Shown here in pieces: positions 26,717-34,768 of a stretch of 64,000 bases of DNA. The notes beneath the pieces were generated by a model, which did no database searches, had not been told where the DNA came from, and was given only the letters and a program-made list of their open reading frames with translations. A program made the translations under genes and the position numbers. The DNA lies in NCBI GenBank assembly GCA_964404745.1, contig CAYOLG010000021.1:20491-84490 (forward strand). Direction: 5' to 3'. Numbering within the stretch: position 1 is the first letter of the stretch; each line of letters begins with the position of its first letter. This DNA comes from Pelagisphaera sp964404745 (lineage in GTDB: Bacteria; Verrucomicrobiota; Verrucomicrobiia; Opitutales; Opitutaceae).

Positions 26717-29700
26717 CTAGAAGTCTATCGTCGTCGTCAAAATAAAATTCCTTGGACGGCGAAGTTCCCATCCGGTCCCGACTAAGTTATTGACCGCGCC
26801 AAGAACCCCGCGGGTGTCATAACGAGCTGACACCAATCGAGGGTCCGTCTCATTAAACAGGTTCTGCACATTCAGTTGTACCCGCAGCCTAGCTTTATCA
26901 TCCCAAATGTTTGTGCGATAGGCCAAAAGCATTCCCAGTTCGGTGTATTCTTCACCTTCGACGGGTAGGCTGGTATCAATGACGCCGGTAGGCTGACCGT
27001 CCACATCAACACGTCGGTAACCAATGGTGTTTGCGCTACGCCAACGTCCATTACCACCGATGCTCCAACCCTTCAATACGTGATCGTCATCAAAGGTATA
27101 AGTAGCCAGAAAGTTGGCGGCATATTTTCCGTTCTGAGCTGTGGTCACCCCAGTCGTTGCGACATCATCCAAGTAATTTTGCTCCCAGCTATCCGTCCGC
27201 TGCTCGATGTACTGGGCATCATCACCTGCTTGAATACGGTGATCCTCAAGGGTTGGATCTAGGATAAAGAACGTGGAGGTTTGGCCTGCCTCAACCTTCC
27301 GCAGTTCTGAAGCAAATTCCCGCCACGTAGATAAGCCTTCAAATTTGGTCGGACGGTCATACATGTAGGTACCCATTGCCGCCAAGTGAGTGCCAAGTTG
27401 ATTGGTAACTTCACTGCCTGATACAGCGATCCTCCAATTTTTACTTGGATTAAATGTAACGCTCAGTTCGTAACCCTCGGAAATATAATTCCAGGTATCA
27501 GAAACGGCTCCCGTATCGATGGGATATCCGCCATCATCACGCATATCCGCGAAGTAGGGATGGCCACCTAGCAATTCCCCATCCGCATCCAACAAATCAG
27601 TCCCTTCTTTATAGTTGATACGCAATCGGTCCAAGGTATTTCTTGCACCGCCGGCATCCGCATTTGCATTGCGGGGCTCATTGTTATTGGTCGTCTCAAA
27701 CTTGGTTAGCCCGACGTGCAGCCTGTCCTCCAAAAGCCGGAAACGCACTCCATAATCTTGAGTTTCTCCTTGGCCATTGGCAGGTGACTCGCCTAGGGCA
27801 TTTACCCAGGTTGCGTTACCTACTGGCAGGAAATTCTCAGATTCATTGTAGAACAAGGAAAGCCAGTTGGTAGCATGATAAACGGCGCTGTAGGTGCGCG
27901 TAATACCAGAGGCTGTCAAAAGCGGATCATCGTTAAATGGCAGCTCTGATCCAGGTGTAAACCAGGTTGCGCCGGCTGGAGCACCGGGAACGGTGACTGT
28001 TCGTGTGCCTGAAGCTACATAGCTCTCAACATCATCTTCTCGATAGCCAGCGACCGTAATGAGCTTGTTATTCAACCATCTGCCTTGCCAACCTAAAGAG
28101 AGCGACTCGGTTTCAGCTCGGTTCTTTCTGGCGGGCAGAAACTGTAGGCGCTCAATCTGAATGGGCTGCGATTCGTTGGCGGTTACGCCAGTTAATCCCA
28201 AACTCTCCAGCTGATCTTTGTTTTTCAGGATCTGAATAGAATCGCCAAAAAGAGGGACATTTCCATCTATGAAATAGTTGCGAGACCTTAAGCCGTATTG
28301 CCCGGAGGCCGAATTGCCTGCCCAGCCAGGTCCTGCTCTGTAAGCCGCAACATTATAATTACGCAACAAATCTTCGTCATTGTCTCGTGTTTTGTCCGAC
28401 CACAATGCGCTGAACGCGTGGGTGCCCAGGTAGGAATTGTTCTCGGTCAAATCGAGCTCGTACGACAAAGTCGCTCGGGTTTCGCTGATATCCGTATCCA
28501 CTTCACGAAATTGTTGGTTGGGCGCATCACCGTAAAACTGGAGGTAACCAGGATTGAGCTGGTTATCGGGCGTGTAACGGTTGGGGTCGATCTTGATGTC
28601 CCCAGCCCATTCCGGGGTAAAATGCCTCTGGTGGTAGACCGTGCTGTGGGCCAACTCGAGAAATAAGTTCTCGGCCAGCTTTTGCTCGAGAAAGGCATGC
28701 GTCCAGCGACCCCGTTCATGCGATGATGGATCATCCCAGGTCCCGCTAAATACATTCGTATCTTTCGGGATTCCCGTAATCTCCCAAGGATTCTCCGATT
28801 GAAATCGAGGGGAAGTAATTCCATCGAAGGTGTTATTCTGAATTTGGCCTGTGAATCGAGTATTCCACACCGCATTCACACCATCTAACCCGCGAATCCA
28901 GTATTGGCCATGTCCACCACTCCGACTGAGACCATCGTTAGGATCAAAGTCAGCTTCTGAATCTACGAATCCATCTTCATCCAAAGCGGCAGCATCAGGA
29001 TGCACGGGTATGCGATTTCCTTGGGCATCGACGTATTCGCGAGTCGAGTTCCATGGTGTGCTGGAATGGACAAAGTCGACGGTTGGTTTTCCTGCAGCAG
29101 CCCAACGAAGAAGACCGGCATCAAAATGATGCTTCATTGGGGCGATATTCCGATGAATATCATAGTTCTCATGATTAAGCCGAAGTATCGTATTTTCGAA
29201 GGGCTTGTAAGTAATCCCTATTGTGGCCCGCTCTTGGTCTTTGCCCGCATAGCGGCGGAATTCGCGGTTCTCATCATGCAGCAAATTGATTCGGAACGCG
29301 AGCTTGTCGTCGATCAGCTCTTGGTTGTGGTCGAGCGATACGCGTAGAGAGGACCAACGATCGAATTGGGCGCGAACACTAGTTGCTCGGCCCCCAAAAT
29401 GCGCCCGCTTCGTGCTCGTAACCGCCACTCCTTGAGGATTTCCCACCCCAATAAGGAGCGCGTTCGGTCCCAGCGACAGAGTAACACGCTCGAGATTGTA
29501 GTTATCCGGAGAATCGGCCCCATCAAAGAAGTCGTGGGAAACGGACTGTTCACCTGAATTCGTGTTAAAGCCACGAATGGAATACGCTTGCCCCGTGCCG
29601 TAACGCATCTGCGATCCATGGGCCCGGTTCTGGTCGGTGTTATCCGCATTGGTTAGATCAACGCTGGGCGTATAGATAAGGGCTTCCTCAAAGGTGTTTA

Positions 29701-29965
29701 CACCTAGATCCTCCATGAACTCGGCCGTCATCACGGTGATTGAAGCGCCGACATCACCTAAATTCGTCCGAAGCCGGGTACCCGCCAGGGTTTGGGTTGC
29801 CCGGTAACCTTCGTTCTGAGAATCATCGATAGAAAAGGGCGAGAGCTCGTAGATTTCATCGTCGGATGAGCCTTCCTGAGCTTGCAAAAAGGCGGGCAAT
29901 GCAAATACGCAACAGACAAGGCACAGCCATTGAGAGAAGCGGAGGTTATCGACAAGATATTTCAT
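26717..29965 (-). CDS. TonB-dependent receptor
   Basis: 1082 residues, complete. A signal peptide (ending PAFLQAQ, about residue 30) is followed by the verrucomicrobial N-terminus 'YELSPFSIDDSQ..GY' and a plug domain with 'TLAGTRLRTNLGDVGASI' and 'DLGVNTFEEALIYTPSV'. The rest is a 22-strand barrel pattern ending in aromatic 'FILTTTIDF', the outer-membrane insertion signal. It should import a large ligand with TonB energy. No SusD gene is adjacent, as usual in Opitutae. First gene of the minus-strand catabolic block and divergent from the two-component system at 30202, which is the likely regulator (inference). Confidence 0.95.
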   Translation of the reverse strand: MKYLVDNLRFSQWLCLVCCVFALPAFLQAQEGSSDDEIYELSPFSIDDSQNEGYRATQTLAGTRLRTNLGDVGASITVMTAEFMEDLGVNTFEEALIYTPSVDLTNADNTDQNRAHGSQMRYGTGQAYSIRGFNTNSGEQSVSHDFFDGADSPDNYNLERVTLSLGPNALLIGVGNPQGVAVTSTKRAHFGGRATSVRAQFDRWSSLRVSLDHNQELIDDKLAFRINLLHDENREFRRYAGKDQERATIGITYKPFENTILRLNHENYDIHRNIAPMKHHFDAGLLRWAAAGKPTVDFVHSSTPWNSTREYVDAQGNRIPVHPDAAALDEDGFVDSEADFDPNDGLSRSGGHGQYWIRGLDGVNAVWNTRFTGQIQNNTFDGITSPRFQSENPWEITGIPKDTNVFSGTWDDPSSHERGRWTHAFLEQKLAENLFLELAHSTVYHQRHFTPEWAGDIKIDPNRYTPDNQLNPGYLQFYGDAPNQQFREVDTDISETRATLSYELDLTENNSYLGTHAFSALWSDKTRDNDEDLLRNYNVAAYRAGPGWAGNSASGQYGLRSRNYFIDGNVPLFGDSIQILKNKDQLESLGLTGVTANESQPIQIERLQFLPARKNRAETESLSLGWQGRWLNNKLITVAGYREDDVESYVASGTRTVTVPGAPAGATWFTPGSELPFNDDPLLTASGITRTYSAVYHATNWLSLFYNESENFLPVGNATWVNALGESPANGQGETQDYGVRFRLLEDRLHVGLTKFETTNNNEPRNANADAGGARNTLDRLRINYKEGTDLLDADGELLGGHPYFADMRDDGGYPIDTGAVSDTWNYISEGYELSVTFNPSKNWRIAVSGSEVTNQLGTHLAAMGTYMYDRPTKFEGLSTWREFASELRKVEAGQTSTFFILDPTLEDHRIQAGDDAQYIEQRTDSWEQNYLDDVATTGVTTAQNGKYAANFLATYTFDDDHVLKGWSIGGNGRWRSANTIGYRRVDVDGQPTGVIDTSLPVEGEEYTELGMLLAYRTNIWDDKARLRVQLNVQNLFNETDPRLVSARYDTRGVLGAVNNLVGTGWELRRPRNFILTTTIDF

Positions 29966-30021
29966 AGGTTTCGTAGGGTTCTAGTTTAACAGAATTGCTA
30001 CACTCATACCTCCGAACAAAA

Positions 30022-30036
30022 TCGCGACTGTCGCGA
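30022..30036. promoter_or_regulatory. 15-bp palindrome in the TonB receptor/sensor kinase gap
   Basis: TCGCGACTGTCGCGA is a perfect inverted repeat around a central T. It lies 57 bp upstream of the receptor start and 166 bp upstream of the sensor kinase start, in the only divergent gap of the locus. A dimeric NarL/LuxR-type response regulator such as that at 32233 could bind it; this is inference from position. Confidence 0.3.
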
Positions 30037-30201
30037 ATCGTGGTCCGTGGGGATAAGCATTGAGGGGAAAAAATGTGAACTGGTAGAGGAGGCTAACACT
30101 TCTTGTCTTAATTGAGTATCCCGTGTTTACTGGATAGCTTTCGTCTCTCTGGCTGATATATTTGATTAACAGCTAACCGGGTATTCCCCCTGCCCTTACA
30201 T

Positions 30202-32223
30202 ATGGAATTTCATCCGCCAATCCTAACAGCGCAATTCTTCCGCCTCCTTCCCATTCGCCTTCCTGACCGGATATTGGGGATCATTTTGGTGGCCGCCACT
30301 TCAGCGATAGCCGGTTTTAGCGAATCAAACGAGAGCATTGAAAGCCTGTCGCTCACTCAACTTGAAGATCGAAAAGATTCCATCAATCTGGAACTTTCCA
30401 ACTTGGCTAGGTATAGCCTTCGAAGCGGTATCGGCCCCATTGGCTTTCGGACCGCTCCAAAAGAGTCCCCTGAGGCTCGGGAATTTATCCAAATTGATCT
30501 CGAAAGAGCATCAGCAATCGACACAGTTATCCTCGTTCCCGCGATTTGGCGGGATACGCAGGCGGGGTTTCAAGCCGATGGTTTCCCTTCGTCATTCCGG
30601 ATAGTCGCTGGATCTGGGAAAGAAGATTCTGGCAAAACAATCGCTTCAGTCAACAACGCCACCACTACGCGTCTCGCCCCGTATGTTGTTCGATGTTCAA
30701 ACGTAACAGCATCATGGGTACGGTTAGAAGTTGAACGCCTCTCTCCTCGAGCGTTCGATGGAAAATACATACTGCAATTATCGGAGATCTTGATATTCAG
30801 TGATGAGGAAAATCTTGCTCTTGAGAAGCAGTTGAAAACCTCGTCGGAATCGACTTCGAACACCAGAGCTTGGGGCCAACGCCATCTTGTAGACGGATCG
30901 CTCCCTTATTTGATGGATTCGGCTCATGGTTCCCAAAGCGTTTCATTTGTGAGCACGGATATCGATGAATCAGCGTCGATCATGATCGACCTTGAATCGC
31001 CTTACATAATCGATCGCATCAATCTTCACGCTGTCGACCAAAGCGACACCGTTCCTCAATCTTTTGCTGGGGATTTTGGATTTCCGGTTCATCTCAAAGT
31101 AGAAGGGGCGAATCAGCCGAGATTCGACGATGCCAAGCTGCTTCTCGAGTTTCGTCGAGGAAGCATATATGATGTAAGCCAAATCGTATCAAAGAGATTG
31201 GAACCGGTACCCAGCAGGTACATACGTATCACAGCTATCGAGCCTTATAAATTCGAGTTCATTGCCGATTCTGGCGAGAAGTTCATGCGCTCGCGAATCG
31301 GGTTTGCGGAGATCGAATTGTACTCTAATGGCGAAAACGTTGCCTTGAACAAAGCGGTGGTTTCTAGCATCGGACCTGATCATACGGTGCGATCTCTCGA
31401 AGCCCTTACCGATGGACGAAACCTATACGGGAACATCCTGCCCCTTCAAGAATGGATGCTCCAGTTATCTCGAAGACACGATTTGGAGCGAGAGCTTCCT
31501 CTCGTCGATTCCGAATTGGATCGGCGCTATGAGCGACAAAAGGCCAATCTCCAACTTTTCGGTTGGGTAATCGCGGGTCTTATTGTCTGCACCGTGATTC
31601 TTTTCATACTAGACCGTTTTTTGAGACAAAGAGCAGTGTTCCGCACAAAGGAACGCATAGCCGCTGACCTGCACGATGAACTTGGAGCCAACCTCCATGC
31701 CATCGCTCTCCTTGGCGATCTCGCTCAGGCGGCCAAAGACACGCCCGAGAAGGCAGGAAAACACCTTGAACGGATTCGCGCTCTCATTCAACGGACCAGT
31801 GAATCCGCGAAGTATGTAACCAACATGTTGGATACACCTGGAATGTACGAGGACTTGATAGGAGAGATGAGACGGAGCGCCCGAAGAATCACTACCGACC
31901 TGGAGCATGATCTTGTCATCGAGAATGAGGAGAAAATTAGCCAAATTAAGCACCGAAAAAGGATCGATCTGTTTCTTTTCTACAACGAATGCCTCGTAAA
32001 CACCATCCGTCACTCTGGAGCGACCAAAGTGGAAACGCGTCTGGTCGCAGGAAACCGCGATATCATACTGATCGTCAATGATAACGGCAAAGGTCTTCCC
32101 ATGAACGGCAGTGTTTCTGTTCCTCCTTCATTGAAAAGACGCGCTCGACTGGTAGGTGGAAAAGTTTCTGCTGCCAACCGATTGAAGGGCGGCGCATGCA
32201 TTACTCTCCAGATGAAATTCTAG
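30202..32223 (+). CDS. Sensor histidine kinase with two extracytoplasmic discoidin-like domains
   Basis: 673 residues. After an N-terminal hydrophobic segment (about 25-37), two galactose-binding/F5-8 type C-like domains occupy about 60-205 and 215-395; each ends with a 'LSEILIFSDEENLALEK'-type strand (second: FAEIELYSNGENVALNK). A single membrane span lies at about 451-474. The cytoplasmic part starts with a HisKA_3 dimerisation helix, 'RIAADLHDELGANLHAI', with phospho-acceptor His about 491, then an ATPase domain with N-box NECLVNTIRHSGAT near 595 and G1 box DNGKGLP near 626. It should sense a carbohydrate-like ligand in the periplasm and phosphorylate the regulator encoded 9 bp downstream. 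Confidence 0.85.
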   Translation: MEFHPPILTAQFFRLLPIRLPDRILGIILVAATSAIAGFSESNESIESLSLTQLEDRKDSINLELSNLARYSLRSGIGPIGFRTAPKESPEAREFIQIDLERASAIDTVILVPAIWRDTQAGFQADGFPSSFRIVAGSGKEDSGKTIASVNNATTTRLAPYVVRCSNVTASWVRLEVERLSPRAFDGKYILQLSEILIFSDEENLALEKQLKTSSESTSNTRAWGQRHLVDGSLPYLMDSAHGSQSVSFVSTDIDESASIMIDLESPYIIDRINLHAVDQSDTVPQSFAGDFGFPVHLKVEGANQPRFDDAKLLLEFRRGSIYDVSQIVSKRLEPVPSRYIRITAIEPYKFEFIADSGEKFMRSRIGFAEIELYSNGENVALNKAVVSSIGPDHTVRSLEALTDGRNLYGNILPLQEWMLQLSRRHDLERELPLVDSELDRRYERQKANLQLFGWVIAGLIVCTVILFILDRFLRQRAVFRTKERIAADLHDELGANLHAIALLGDLAQAAKDTPEKAGKHLERIRALIQRTSESAKYVTNMLDTPGMYEDLIGEMRRSARRITTDLEHDLVIENEEKISQIKHRKRIDLFLFYNECLVNTIRHSGATKVETRLVAGNRDIILIVNDNGKGLPMNGSVSVPPSLKRRARLVGGKVSAANRLKGGACITLQMKF

Positions 32224-32232
32224 TAATATCAA

Positions 32233-32913
32233 ATGACGCAAATTTCGCAAAACGATACCGCGATCCAAATTATGCTCGTCGAAGATAATCGGGACTACCG
32301 CGAAGTCATTGAATTAGCCATATCTGAAGAAGAGTCTATTCAAATACTATCTCAGTTCGGCACATCGGAAATCGCTCTCCGCAGTCTCCAAGATCCGGCT
32401 ACGATAAAGCCAGATGTCATCTTGCTCGATTTACGGCTCCCTGGCATGAGCGGCCTAGAATCAATCCCCTACTTTCATCAGTACTCTCCGGCAGCCAAAA
32501 TCATCATTCTAACTCAGTCAGACAGAAAATCGGATGTTCTTCAGGCCATATCTCTGGGCGCGTCAGGCTATCTCTTAAAGTCCGCTCGCGTTCACGAAAT
32601 CGTTGACGGCATACGCACTGTACATTCAGGCGGAGCGAGCCTCGATGCAGGTGTCGCGAAGTTTATTATACAGAAATTACAGGCTCGGCTTCCGACCGAG
32701 AAACTAAAAATTGACCTATCCCAAAGAGAGTTAGAGATACTCACGCTTCTGAGCGAAGGGCTGGTTAAGAAGCAAATTTCCGATCAACTAAGCATTAGCT
32801 ACTCAACGGTAGACACGCATGTCAGCCATATCTACGAAAAACTGCACGTGAATAATGCCCCTTCCGCCGTTAGCAAAGCCTACAAGCTCGGGATATTTCC
32901 TAAATCGGGATAG
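32233..32913 (+). CDS. NarL/LuxR-type response regulator
   Basis: 226 residues. The receiver domain (about 12-130) has acidic pair 'VEDN', phospho-acceptor Asp66 in VILLDLRLPGMSG, a Thr in 'IILTQSD' and Lys in 'GYLLKSA'. The C-terminal ~65 residues form a LuxR-type helix-turn-helix: LSQRELEILTLLSEGLVKKQ and 'ISYSTVDTHVSHIYEKL'. Partner of the kinase 9 bp upstream, probably one transcript. It ends 7 bp before the convergent PQQ-propeller gene. The divergent TonB receptor operon is the most likely target by position. Confidence 0.93.
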   Translation: MTQISQNDTAIQIMLVEDNRDYREVIELAISEEESIQILSQFGTSEIALRSLQDPATIKPDVILLDLRLPGMSGLESIPYFHQYSPAAKIIILTQSDRKSDVLQAISLGASGYLLKSARVHEIVDGIRTVHSGGASLDAGVAKFIIQKLQARLPTEKLKIDLSQRELEILTLLSEGLVKKQISDQLSISYSTVDTHVSHIYEKLHVNNAPSAVSKAYKLGIFPKSG

Positions 32914-32920
32914 CTGCAGA

Positions 32921-34573
32921 CTAAGGAGACTGCGTCTCGATGCAAGCGACATGCTTAAGTCCGCGGTGATAGAGCTTGCCGCGCGAGTAGCTTAGTGAAC
33001 TCAAACTCCACGTTTCACCAGTTGGACCCAGGTCATTGATAGCGACGAGGGCGGATTCGTCGAACGTATCTACACTGGAATCGACCACGTAAGTCATTCC
33101 GATCATGGTGGAGAAGAAGACGTACTGGTTGATGGCTATTGGACTTCCCGCGGTAACATGCCCCCAGCCATCGCGTTCCGATCTTCGATCGCTGGCCGTA
33201 GGCATGCCACGGGAGTTCGTGGCAAAGCTAGGAATATGACTATCCCAGAGAACCTCTTCGGAACCATTTCGATCCCGAACGACCTGCCGGGGAACTTGCA
33301 GATACTCCGTTTTACCCGTCCCAGTATTAACGCGAGCGATACAATGTCCTGAGTGAGACAAATAGAGAAAGTAATCGCCAACAAGAATCGTCGTCTGGTT
33401 GGTGGGATCCTTCTTGAATTTATCGACTACAACGGAAAAGGGAGCGTCACGATGGATTTCGTACCTGCCCTTTTCCGCATCCCAAAGCCTTATGTCAGCG
33501 CGATCGTAGATTGGAAAGCGCGTTTTCAAGTTTCCTGTTCGAGCATCGAGCTGAACCAGAATTCCGCCATCGAACCCATAGGCGAATTGCTCATCGAAAT
33601 GGGAAACCGTATAGGCAACGACTTTACTGGATTCGTAGCTCCACAATACTTCACCCGCTTGCTCGCCACCAGCCCAGCTCATACTGAAGCCATAGGGAAC
33701 TTCAGGTGGCTTGTGCCCTCCCCCACGAGCATGAAAAACGACGGGTAAACCATGCAAATATCCGATACGCGGCGTATTGTGCACAGAAGTGCCGCTTGAC
33801 TCTGTCCACAAAGGTTTTCCTGTCTCCGCATCCAACGCCCGAACATAGGTCCACGGCCACCATTCGGCGGGTGTTTCCCGTTCTCCCTGCTTCGCTCGCA
33901 TGGGTCGCCGCAACGGATCGTCTGAATCCCGCGTCATGACGAAGAGCAATTGTCCATCCACTAAAATGGGCTCGCACTGCTTAGCATTGTGCCTCGTCCG
34001 CGACTCAAAAGAGCGCCGCCAAAGTTCCATTCCCTCCATATCGCAGCAAAGGATCGTGCCGCCGTGATTGAAAAACCATACATGCTTACCATCGGTAATG
34101 GGAGTGGCGCTGGTGTTATCGGAAAAAAGGCCCGAGTGAGGCATCTCCTTCGGACTGGGAATGTCTACGGTCCAGAGAACCTTTCCCGAGTTTGAATCCA
34201 GGCAATAGCCCACTATATCGCTTCCTTTCATTTCCTCAACGGGTGTCCCTACCGGAAGCGGCTTATTAATGGTCAAGAAAAGCCGATCGCCCCAAACCGC
34301 TATTCCGCTCTGCCCACCCTCCGGCAACTCTGTCTTCCAGCGAATATTCTCGTCTGCGGATACGCTCCATGACCTTGGGATCGAAATATCTGTATCGGCA
34401 GTCCAATTACCCGTTGGTCCCGAGGCCATCGGCCATTCGAGTTGAGATTTCGGTATAGGCAGTTGATTGGAGTAACCGGAACAAACAATTGTAAAGAACG
34501 CCAATGCGAAAAAGAGCAGTTTCAACTGGCGACGACTCTGCGCTTTCGCGAGTTTTTTTACAGCGACTCTCAC
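32921..34573 (-). CDS. Exported PQQ-like beta-propeller protein
   Basis: About 550 residues from GTG at 34573, which starts a signal with a KLLFFALAFFTIVCSGYS core; an open TTG start at 34633 would add 20 residues. The mature sequence has repeated propeller blades with 'A.D..TGK.LW' strands ('LDSNSGKVLWTVDIPS', 'LDAETGKPLWTESSG', 'LDARTGNLKTRFP'), as in PQQ_2 proteins of Planctomycetota and Verrucomicrobiota. The family includes quinoprotein dehydrogenases and many structural propellers; no Ca/PQQ ligands can be assigned, so activity is open. Downstream of PhoD and hydrolase genes on the same strand, possibly co-transcribed. Confidence 0.8.
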   Translation of the reverse strand: MRVAVKKLAKAQSRRQLKLLFFALAFFTIVCSGYSNQLPIPKSQLEWPMASGPTGNWTADTDISIPRSWSVSADENIRWKTELPEGGQSGIAVWGDRLFLTINKPLPVGTPVEEMKGSDIVGYCLDSNSGKVLWTVDIPSPKEMPHSGLFSDNTSATPITDGKHVWFFNHGGTILCCDMEGMELWRRSFESRTRHNAKQCEPILVDGQLLFVMTRDSDDPLRRPMRAKQGERETPAEWWPWTYVRALDAETGKPLWTESSGTSVHNTPRIGYLHGLPVVFHARGGGHKPPEVPYGFSMSWAGGEQAGEVLWSYESSKVVAYTVSHFDEQFAYGFDGGILVQLDARTGNLKTRFPIYDRADIRLWDAEKGRYEIHRDAPFSVVVDKFKKDPTNQTTILVGDYFLYLSHSGHCIARVNTGTGKTEYLQVPRQVVRDRNGSEEVLWDSHIPSFATNSRGMPTASDRRSERDGWGHVTAGSPIAINQYVFFSTMIGMTYVVDSSVDTFDESALVAINDLGPTGETWSLSSLSYSRGKLYHRGLKHVACIETQSP

Positions 34574-34634
34574 AATACAAACAAGTCCTATGTCTCGAAC
34601 CGAAGCAAGCTCTACATCGCTTAATATTGGCAAC

Positions 34635-34723
34635 GGTCGATCTCCGAGCGCCCATAAATATAGCGCAGGCCTACAGCCTGTACAGGGAGAGAGAGGTAAC
34701 AGGCTGGAAGCCTATTCTACTAC
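34635..34723. repeat. Composite GTAG-type repeat (two modules)
   Basis: The first module, GGTCGATCTCCGAGCGCCCA (34635-34654), recurs at 39692. The second (34661-34723) is the TAGCGCAGGC...ACAGGCTGGAAGCCT palindrome ending in CTAC. They are placed back to back between the PhoD gene end and the PQQ-propeller gene start. Confidence 0.7.
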
Positions 34724-34768
34724 TTGGGTGCTCGGAGAGGGTCCGGCCCTTAGATGCCTTGCGGATCA

